64,000 nt of DNA from NCBI GenBank assembly GCA_029263855.1, contig JAJUFC010000001.1, positions 372,001 to 436,000 on the forward strand, read 5' to 3'. A model generated the notes under the pieces. That model was not told the origin of the DNA and did not search any database. It worked only from the letters and a program-made list of their open reading frames with translations. Position numbers and translations under genes: made by a program. Source of the stretch: Candidatus Thermochlorobacteriaceae bacterium (GTDB lineage: Bacteria > Bacteroidota > Chlorobiia > Chlorobiales > Thermochlorobacteraceae). Below, piece after piece: positions 57,401 to 64,000 of the stretch. How positions within the stretch are numbered: position 1 is the first letter of the stretch; each line of letters begins with the position of its first letter.

Positions 57401-60400
57401 ATGAAGAAAGCGTTACTGTATTTCTTTTTAGCCCTCTTCACGACGAGCGGGCTTTGGGCGCAATCCGACAAAGCGCGCCGACTTCAAGAGTCTGAACAAA
57501 TCAATCAGACTTTAATGAAGTATATCAACGGCGGAGAACTGACAAAATCTGAAAACGAAAGTTTGTCTCACCACTGGGAGCGACTGGCTGAACTACAGAG
57601 CATAAGTCAAAATAGAGGACCCGGTAACAGCGGAACTCCGATTACGCAGGTTGCAGGGTATTCTAGAACTGTGCTTACAGGGGGCACATATACAAATCTA
57701 ACAGGAGGAACCGTTATTAGCTCGGATGCGGGGCTCACTTCTGGAAACTCCGATGATGGATATGCACATGTTACGCTCCCTTTTACATTCACCTACAATG
57801 GATCAAACTTTACGCAGGTTACTTTCTCAACAAACGGATGGATTGCAATGGGGCATATCGCACCAACAGCATCACAAGGTAGAACAGCAGGTAACCTCTT
57901 TACGACGACAATTCCCAATAACACAATCGCGGCATGGTTTGGTGATGGAAATGCAAACTTTGGAGTGACAGGACAGGGCGAAATGCGTCATGGAACAGAC
58001 GGAACAGATGTTTATGTATTTGAGTGGTTTCAAGCCTCGGGTAGTGGCTTTAGTGTGAGCGCAACAAACAGAATTAGTTTTCAAATTCGGTTGTATGGAC
58101 CTGCGAGTTCGGCGCCTGGACGAATCGAGTTGTTATACGGAGCGGCAACCGCAACGCCCACCACTGGAAGGTCAATAGGTATTGAGAACAGCGTAGGCGG
58201 AACAGGAAACTACATCAATGCGCTCAACGGTCTTTCGAATAGCACTACCACAGCGACGGCGTGGGTGGGAAATGGAAATGGTTACAGATTCAGCCCGCCG
58301 CTGCCGATTGACGCACGACCAACGGCGGCAACCCTGCCAGCAGGACAACTCGTTGCGGGCACGGGATATGACTTAACCGTAAGCATCAACAATGCAGGCA
58401 CTTCAGCGATAAGCGCGGGTTACGACATCAGCTACAGCGTGAATGGCGGACCCTTTACGACCGCTACCGGCGCAGGACCTGCGCTTGGCGTTGGCGCAAC
58501 CGAAACCTACACCTTCACGGGCGCGCAACAACTCGTGATGTCCAATGACGGCGGAGTGCCTGTCATTCGCGTGGCGGTATCTGTGCCAAGTGATGGAAAC
58601 ACAGGGAACGATTCAGCGATTTTTTCCAACAGATATTTCTTCCCGAACGAAACCGTTCTTCGCGAAGATTTTAATGCCGGATTTTCAGGTAACCCTGTAA
58701 CCATCACGGCGCCGAATTGGCTGACCATCAACGCCGACGGAAGTACAACATTACCCTTTTTTATGATTCCGCCGACGGCTGGGTCAATTAACGCATTTGA
58801 AGGCAGTTCTATCGCCAATAATTTTCAGCGCGCAAATGGCTTTAACATCGACGACTATTTAATTACCCCTGAAATTTCAGGATACTCGCCTTCCACTGAT
58901 ACCGATTCGCTGATCTTTTATACGCGGCGCAATAGCGATTTTGCAGATTCAATTGATATTCGGCTTTCGCCGGGCATCGGTGTTCCCGCTGGCACAACCG
59001 CCGCAGATTTCACCATTCGGGTCGCATATATCGTCTCGCCTTTCACAGCGACCTATCAGCGGGTCGCCTTCAAACTTAACGATTTCTTGCCGGGCGGAAC
59101 GACCAACTACCGCGTCGCCTTTCGTTACCTGCATTTTGATGGTGGGTCAGGCGGTAGTTCTGATATCTTTGCGATTGATGCGGTGAGCATTCGCCGCTCG
59201 CCGATTCCCCTCACGGCGTCAATCGGGGTGGCATTCGGCACGGAAGCGATTGCAAACGGCAGCGTAACGCCATCACTCCTGACGGGAACGGATTTTGAAT
59301 CACTGCCCGTCGATAATGGCACGCGAAGCCGAACCTATACGATTTCAAACAGCGGGCTTGCGGGGCTTAATCTCACGGGTTCGCCTTTGGTGCAAGTTAC
59401 GGGAGCGCACGCCGCTGACTTCACGGTTACAACTGCGCCATCTGCCACAATCGGAGCAGGGGGTTCAACCACCTTCACGGTTACCTTCAACCCGTCGGCT
59501 TCAGGCACGAGAAATGCGACGATTTCAATTGCGCACGACGCACCCAATACCAGCACGCCTTATACTTTTGCGGTGAGTGGCGTTGGCGTAACTCCGATTG
59601 CTGTAACTCCGACAGCCTACTTTAACGGATTTGAAAGTGATGCGCTTGGAACAACTTTTAGCGGTGGCTTGACGGAAGTGAACTTGGTAGGAGGGCTGAT
59701 TGATTGGACGGTTATTCAAAACGGAACGGCACCTGCCAACACGCCTTTCGCAGGTGTGCGCCAAGCGCAAGTCAACACGGGATCGACGTTTGCAGGTGAA
59801 ACGCGCCGATTGGTGTTCCCATTTTTCAGTTCAGCGGGATCGACAAACCCCGCTCGATTGGAGTTTGCCTTTTTCAAGAGCACGCTTACGGGCGCGGATT
59901 TAATCAATGTGTTGTTGTCAACCGACGGCGGCGTAACGTTCTCAACTGTGGCTACGCTAAATCGCGCAGGAACGGCAAATGCTTGGGAAGAGCAATCGCT
60001 TGACCTGACGGGCACGACGAACAACGCGGGCTTCCAAATCGCATTTGAAGCCGTGGGTTCAGGAGCCGGCGCCAACCGCAATATGTATATTGATAATGTG
60101 CGCATTTCCGTTCCGTCCGGTCCTGAAATCGGCGTAACGGGCAACGGCAATCCGATTACAAGCGGAAGCACAACGCCATCACTTGCAAACCACACCGATT
60201 TCGGATTTGTGAGTACCACTGCCGCACGTCCCAGCCCGAATGTGTATCCCGTGCCTACGACGGAAATCGGTCCGCTTGAAAAGAACGCGTCGTCTGCATC
60301 GGCAGAAGCAAAAGACAAAGGCGAATCGGCAGCACGTGTGAGCGTCAAGCCAACCGATATGCCCATAGCGAACGCGCTACCTGGAACGGTTGTGCGAACT

Positions 60401-62251
60401 TTCACTATCACCAACACTGGCGTTGATGTTCTGAACATTTCAAGCGTTACAATCACAGGACCTGATGCCGCAGAGTTTTCTATTACCGCGTCACCTTCGG
60501 CGACGGTTGCGGTATCTGGAAGCACGACCTTGCAAATTACCTTCAACCCATCGACTGACGGGGTGAAAAATGCAACGGTTGAAATTGCCAACGATGATGC
60601 CGATGAGAACCCATACACATTTGCCATTCGTGGCACGGGCATCACATCGCTTCCCACGCCGTATTTCCAATCGCTGAACGTCGATGGTCCAACGCTCACG
60701 AGCGCGGGGTGGACGATTCGCGAAGTGGCAGGAACGGCGCAAGTGTGGTCGCAAGTTTCAGGCGCAACACTGCCCAGCGGCGCGACGGGCTTTGCCGCTC
60801 GCGCGAACTTCTTCAGCGCAACGGCGGGCAACGTTGAAATTTTGCAACTGCCCTTCGTGAACTTGCCTTCGGGCAATCCGGTGCTGAATTTTGACGTGGC
60901 GTATCGGAGTTACTCAGGCGAAAACGACCAACTGGAAGTGGTGGTTTCGCTCGATGCTGGTCAGACCTTCACGACGGTCTACAACAAGTCTCGCAACTCT
61001 ACGCCTTCGCTGGCGACTTTGGCAAACTCTACGTCTAATTTCACGCCCAGCGCGTTGAGCCAATGGCGGCACGAGACGGTGGATTTAAGTTCGCTTGCGG
61101 GTCAAACCGATGTGCTGATTGGGTTTCGCGCGACATCGGCATTTGGCAACAATGCGTGGATTGCCAATGTTACGATTCAAAATGTGCCGCAATTGGCAAC
61201 GAGCAATGTTACTGCAAACGGGTCATTCGCGCAGTTTGGGTTGACCATCAACTTTACCGACTTTGGCGGCACGGGTGGAAACCTCTACTTCTCGCGCTTC
61301 AACAATGCGCCAACGAGCGATGCTACGACCGAATATGCAACGAATACATCGGCAACCGCGCCTGACGGTTCTATTTTTACGCCTGATGTCTCCGCGCCAC
61401 GCTGGTGGACGGTTACTTACGATGGTCAAGTGCTCGCCGCCACGATTAACTACGATGTCTCGATAGACTATACGGGCGTTCCGGGCATCAATAATCCCGA
61501 CCGACTTTACATTCTGCGCCGTTCAAATCGCTTCGCGTCGTGGGTGGCACTTCCAACGACGCGGTCGGGCGCCATTTTGACTGCGACGGGTCTGACAGGC
61601 TTTTCGGATTTTGGAATCGGAGGCGGAAGCGGCGACAACCCGCTCCCTGTGAATCTTGGCTCGTTCACGGGCGCGAACATTCCACGCGGCGTTGAATTGC
61701 GCTGGCAAACGGTCAGCGAAACCGACAACGCGGGCTTCGATGTGCGCCGCGCCGAGATTATCGACGGCGTAGAGCAAGAGTGGCTGACGGTAGCGTCGTA
61801 TCGCACAACGCCGTCGCTCGTTGGACAAGGCACGACGAGCCAAGCGCACAACTATGCCTACACCGACCAAGGCGTGCAGGTGGGCAAAACCTACCGCTAC
61901 GCCTTGCGCTCGACCGACCTGAACGGTACGATTCACGACTATCCGCAAACGGTAACGGTCGAGGTAACGCGCCTTGCGCCGAGAGTCTTCACCTATAAGC
62001 TCGAGCAAAACTATCCGAACCCGTTCAACCCCTCGACGCGCATCATCTATCAAGTTGCCGCGCCAAGCGAGGTGAAAGTGGAGGTGTTTGATATGCTCGG
62101 CAGAAAAGTCGCCACGCTGGTGAACGAGCGCAAGGAAGCGGGCGAGTATTCGGTGAACTTCAACGCACAAGGGCTCTCGAGCGGCGTGTATTTCTATCGC
62201 CTGCAAACCGAGAAGTTCGTTCAGACGAAGAAAATGATGTTGGTGAAGTAA
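57401..62251 (+). CDS. Giant T9SS-exported surface protein with choice-of-anchor domains
   Basis: A 1616-residue protein: signal peptide (MKKALLYFFLALFTTSGLWAQ), a short helical propeptide-like stretch to about residue 75, and a beta domain with FTYNGSNFTQVTFSTNGWIA. A CARDB-like module follows (LPAGQLVAGTGYDLTVSINNAGTSAIS near 320), then MAM/jelly-roll-like segments with DDYLITPEIS. Two choice-of-anchor D domains lie near 610-730 and 920-1090 (TISNSGLAGLNLTG, FTITNTGVDVLNISSV). A long C-terminal region ends in an FN3-like part and the type IX sorting domain (LEQNYPNPFNPSTRIIYQV, ending KKMMLVK). It is probably a surface adhesin or matrix protein. The second anchor domain carries an unusual ~57-residue insertion. 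Confidence 0.9.
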   Translation: MKKALLYFFLALFTTSGLWAQSDKARRLQESEQINQTLMKYINGGELTKSENESLSHHWERLAELQSISQNRGPGNSGTPITQVAGYSRTVLTGGTYTNLTGGTVISSDAGLTSGNSDDGYAHVTLPFTFTYNGSNFTQVTFSTNGWIAMGHIAPTASQGRTAGNLFTTTIPNNTIAAWFGDGNANFGVTGQGEMRHGTDGTDVYVFEWFQASGSGFSVSATNRISFQIRLYGPASSAPGRIELLYGAATATPTTGRSIGIENSVGGTGNYINALNGLSNSTTTATAWVGNGNGYRFSPPLPIDARPTAATLPAGQLVAGTGYDLTVSINNAGTSAISAGYDISYSVNGGPFTTATGAGPALGVGATETYTFTGAQQLVMSNDGGVPVIRVAVSVPSDGNTGNDSAIFSNRYFFPNETVLREDFNAGFSGNPVTITAPNWLTINADGSTTLPFFMIPPTAGSINAFEGSSIANNFQRANGFNIDDYLITPEISGYSPSTDTDSLIFYTRRNSDFADSIDIRLSPGIGVPAGTTAADFTIRVAYIVSPFTATYQRVAFKLNDFLPGGTTNYRVAFRYLHFDGGSGGSSDIFAIDAVSIRRSPIPLTASIGVAFGTEAIANGSVTPSLLTGTDFESLPVDNGTRSRTYTISNSGLAGLNLTGSPLVQVTGAHAADFTVTTAPSATIGAGGSTTFTVTFNPSASGTRNATISIAHDAPNTSTPYTFAVSGVGVTPIAVTPTAYFNGFESDALGTTFSGGLTEVNLVGGLIDWTVIQNGTAPANTPFAGVRQAQVNTGSTFAGETRRLVFPFFSSAGSTNPARLEFAFFKSTLTGADLINVLLSTDGGVTFSTVATLNRAGTANAWEEQSLDLTGTTNNAGFQIAFEAVGSGAGANRNMYIDNVRISVPSGPEIGVTGNGNPITSGSTTPSLANHTDFGFVSTTAARPSPNVYPVPTTEIGPLEKNASSASAEAKDKGESAARVSVKPTDMPIANALPGTVVRTFTITNTGVDVLNISSVTITGPDAAEFSITASPSATVAVSGSTTLQITFNPSTDGVKNATVEIANDDADENPYTFAIRGTGITSLPTPYFQSLNVDGPTLTSAGWTIREVAGTAQVWSQVSGATLPSGATGFAARANFFSATAGNVEILQLPFVNLPSGNPVLNFDVAYRSYSGENDQLEVVVSLDAGQTFTTVYNKSRNSTPSLATLANSTSNFTPSALSQWRHETVDLSSLAGQTDVLIGFRATSAFGNNAWIANVTIQNVPQLATSNVTANGSFAQFGLTINFTDFGGTGGNLYFSRFNNAPTSDATTEYATNTSATAPDGSIFTPDVSAPRWWTVTYDGQVLAATINYDVSIDYTGVPGINNPDRLYILRRSNRFASWVALPTTRSGAILTATGLTGFSDFGIGGGSGDNPLPVNLGSFTGANIPRGVELRWQTVSETDNAGFDVRRAEIIDGVEQEWLTVASYRTTPSLVGQGTTSQAHNYAYTDQGVQVGKTYRYALRSTDLNGTIHDYPQTVTVEVTRLAPRVFTYKLEQNYPNPFNPSTRIIYQVAAPSEVKVEVFDMLGRKVATLVNERKEAGEYSVNFNAQGLSSGVYFYRLQTEKFVQTKKMMLVK

Positions 62252-62280
62252 GACAAGAGGTTAGGGATTGGAGGTTAGAG

Positions 62281-62312
62281 AAAGGGCGGGTGAGCAACTC
62301 GCCCTTTTTATT
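62281..62312 (+). terminator. Rho-independent terminator after the giant surface protein
   Basis: AAAGGGCG (62281-62288) pairs with CGCCCTTT (62300-62307), then TTATTT. It lies 29 bases past the stop codon. Confidence 0.8.
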
Positions 62313-62369
62313 TGCGGAGAAGCGAATGAAAAAAGCGAAACGAGCGAAGCGTTCTTTTTTTGCGAGGGT

Positions 62370-63119
62370 TTAGGATTGCTTGGGTATGCGGCGCACGTCG
62401 GAGAGCGAGAGTCCAAGTTCTTTTGCGATTTGTTCGTCCGATAATCCCAATCGGCGCAAGAGCGGAACGGTGGCGAGTTTGCCTTCCAACTTGCCTTCCG
62501 AGAAGGCTTCTCGGTAAAATGCCGTGTCTTTCAATCCGAGTTCTTCTTGAATCTTCAACATTTTGCGTATCTCCTCTCGCGTTAAAGTTCGGAATTTGTA
62601 GGACAAAATTTGTTCAATCAAATTCAATTCCGCAACGGTCGCTTTCTCCGCGATTTTGCGCGCTCGCTCGCCCGCCGTTGTCTCCGAGGCAATCAACAGC
62701 TCAAACAACGCCGCCGCATTGGATTTTGATTCGGGTAATTCGTCCAAATATACTCGCTTGACGCTCTTCAATGCAAGCAAGTCGGCGTAAGGTTCAATCT
62801 GTTTTTGCTCTGCGCTTCGCGAAGGATACATCGCGATGGCTTGCCATTTAGCAGTGGGGTATTGTTTGAGATAGAGAAAAATTTCGGCGAAGAAGCGGGC
62901 GTAGAACTGCTCGTCTTGTTGGAATTGCGCTTCAACGAAGTAAACTTCGTCGTTTGGATTTTTGGGAACGAACACGCCATCAATGCGGAAGGAAGTCTCC
63001 TTCAATTCAACGGATTTGAACTCGTAGCGTGAAGCGTCGTCGGGGTTTCTGCCGATGAGCGAAAAAAAGCCTTGCGGCGCGAGTTGCAAGAGAAGATAAA
63101 CCAGTTTATCGGTGCGCAT
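62370..63119 (-). CDS. DUF2887 / Rpn-like PD-(D/E)XK nuclease
   Basis: A 249-residue protein of the DUF2887/Rpn group (recombination-promoting nuclease or transposase-like, PD-(D/E)XK fold). Core motifs: FRIDGVFVP with Asp47, then VYFVEAQFQ with Glu63 and Gln65 in the place of the (D/E)xK pair, and YARFFAEIFLYLKQY near 73-87. The tail carries the typical KLEGKLATVPLLRRLGLSDEQIAKELGLSLSDV, a helix-rich region followed by a helix-turn-helix-like end. Such genes are common in cyanobacteria and Chlorobiota, multicopy and often horizontally moved. No transposase terminal repeats are visible around it. Confidence 0.83.
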   Translation of the reverse strand: MRTDKLVYLLLQLAPQGFFSLIGRNPDDASRYEFKSVELKETSFRIDGVFVPKNPNDEVYFVEAQFQQDEQFYARFFAEIFLYLKQYPTAKWQAIAMYPSRSAEQKQIEPYADLLALKSVKRVYLDELPESKSNAAALFELLIASETTAGERARKIAEKATVAELNLIEQILSYKFRTLTREEIRKMLKIQEELGLKDTAFYREAFSEGKLEGKLATVPLLRRLGLSDEQIAKELGLSLSDVRRIPKQS

Positions 63120-63210
63120 CGCAGAATCGTTTAATCGTGATGCGGCAAGTTAGAATGAAACGAATGAGGGGCAAAAGGGCTTTTTAACGACAAACAAAAA
63201 ACGACGAACA

Positions 63211-64000
63211 ATGAACATCGCGATTTTTGGCGGCGGCGTCGCAGGCTTGACGGCGGCGATTCACCTCTTGGACAAAGGCTACTCGGTTACGGTCTATGAA
63301 AAGCGTTCCGTCTTGGGCGGCAAGGTTTCCGTTTGGAAAGATTCAGACGGGGACTCGATTGAATCGGGCTTGCACGTGGTTTTTGGCGGCTACAAAGAAC
63401 TTCAATCCATCTTGAAGCATATCGGCGCGGAAGACGCGATTTTGTGGAAAGACCTCGCGCTCGTCTATGCCGAAAAAAATGGCAAGCAAACTTCGTTTGA
63501 AAAACAGAAAGGCTTGCCGAGTCCGCTGGCAGAACTGCTTGGCGGCTTGAAAACGAACGTCATCACTTGGCGCGATAAACTCTCGCTCATTCGCGGGCTT
63601 CTGCCGCTCTTGCTGTTTGGAAACGAAGACTACTTTCGCTCGCAAGACGACATCACCTACTCCGATTGGCACGCGCGGCGCGGCATCACCGAAAACGCGC
63701 TCCAACGCCTGTGGCGACCGATTTCGCTCGCGCTCAACTTCATCGAGCCGAACGTCATCTCCGCCCGACCAATGATTACCATCTTCAACTACTTCGGGCG
63801 CAACTACGAAGACGCGCGCTTCGGCTTCTTCAAAGCCAACCCCAACGACTCAATGATTGAACCGATGCGCCAATACATTTTGAAAAAAGGCGGTGTCATC
63901 GAAAACAACGCCCGATTGAAAGAATTTGCGCTAAACGAAGCGGGCGAAATTCAATATGCGTTGCTCGCCGAAGGTAGACGCATCGAAGCCGACGCATACA
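63211..64000 (+). CDS. Carotene desaturase of the CrtP/CrtQ type (5' part, runs off the window)
   Basis: The frame opens at ATG 63211 and stays open to the window end (263 codons seen). The N-terminus carries a dinucleotide-binding GGGVAGLTAAIHLLDKG, EKRSVLGGKV near 31-40, and ESGLHVVFGGYKELQ near 53-67, the pattern found in plant/cyanobacterial-type phytoene and zeta-carotene desaturases; FFKANPNDSMIEPMRQYI near 214-231 also fits that class. Green sulfur bacteria use CrtP and CrtQ of this type in carotenoid synthesis, which helps place the organism. I cannot decide between CrtP, CrtQ and a squalene-type dehydrogenase from the visible part. Confidence 0.75.
   Translation, partial: MNIAIFGGGVAGLTAAIHLLDKGYSVTVYEKRSVLGGKVSVWKDSDGDSIESGLHVVFGGYKELQSILKHIGAEDAILWKDLALVYAEKNGKQTSFEKQKGLPSPLAELLGGLKTNVITWRDKLSLIRGLLPLLLFGNEDYFRSQDDITYSDWHARRGITENALQRLWRPISLALNFIEPNVISARPMITIFNYFGRNYEDARFGFFKANPNDSMIEPMRQYILKKGGVIENNARLKEFALNEAGEIQYALLAEGRRIEADAY

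Noticed and set aside
59716-60876. 386-codon open frame on the minus strand inside the giant surface protein
   Set aside because: It mirrors the coding strand of a clear T9SS protein, has no recognisable motifs, and its Val/Ser/Pro-rich composition is what Thr/Gly/Asn-rich coding gives when read backwards.
62370-63119. DUF2887/Rpn-like gene as an insertion sequence
   Set aside because: No terminal inverted repeats or target duplication are visible at its flanks; only the gene itself supports mobility.

Overview
The window looks like chromosome from an FCB-group bacterium, most likely near Chlorobiota/Chloroherpetonaceae. Three secreted proteins end in the Bacteroidota/Chlorobiota type A sorting domain of the type IX secretion system. 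A cyanobacterial/green-sulfur-type carotene desaturase and a CrtI-type desaturase are both present. The bat (aerotolerance) genes and an imelysin/HTTM/TonB-receptor set are typical of this group. Two promoters carry the Bacteroidota-like -7 element TAnnTTTG. Base composition looks near 50% GC and even throughout. I see no prophage, insertion sequence, CRISPR array or integrative element. Phylum is an inference; genus cannot be read from this window. No stretch longer than about 280 bases lacks a gene or a described element.

Layout. 1-3 kb: moeA and a molybdopterin oxidoreductase, then an OFA-family transporter with its 41-residue small subunit. 3-5 kb: uvrC. 5-10 kb: imelysin lipoprotein, HTTM membrane protein and FecA-like TonB receptor in one tight operon behind a 19-bp palindrome, probably iron uptake. 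10-15 kb: a Gcr/COG4389 membrane protein, a PhoD-like phosphatase and a CoA-transferase. 15-20.6 kb: batB-batC-proC-batD-batE. 20.6-23.4 kb: arfB and two tandem TPR proteins. 23.4-27.8 kb: a cluster of short dispersed repeats, then a 5'-truncated VCBS-repeat surface protein abutting a truncated two-component propeller sensor; this looks like a deletion junction. 28-31.7 kb: uvrB, rimO, tRNA-Gly(CCC). 31.7-36 kb: a multi-PAS histidine kinase and a secreted esterase. 36-38.9 kb: a zinc ribbon, a frameshifted PD-(D/E)XK-like gene and a TPR protein transcribed divergently across a perfect palindrome. 39-44.5 kb: phytoene desaturase, clpX, an MlaF-like ATPase, ptsI. 44.5-49.4 kb: GH16 glucanase, MBL hydrolase, small conserved protein, outer-membrane barrel, SDR, HI0933-type flavoprotein. 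49.5-56.2 kb: ArsR regulator, flippase-like membrane protein, GT-B-like protein, tmk-tilS-namZ (overlapping ATGA junctions), DUF493, SDR. 56.3-64 kb: two small secreted proteins, a 1616-residue T9SS surface protein, a DUF2887/Rpn-like nuclease, and the start of a CrtQ/CrtP-like desaturase that runs off the end.

Common threads: envelope and secretion (T9SS cargo, TonB receptor, NamZ, MlaF), DNA repair (uvrB, uvrC), and pigment synthesis (two unrelated carotenoid desaturase classes). Small-scale sequence instability is visible as short tandem duplications (8-19 bp units) at several gene boundaries, a one-base frameshift in an A4T4 tract, and the sensor/VCBS junction.
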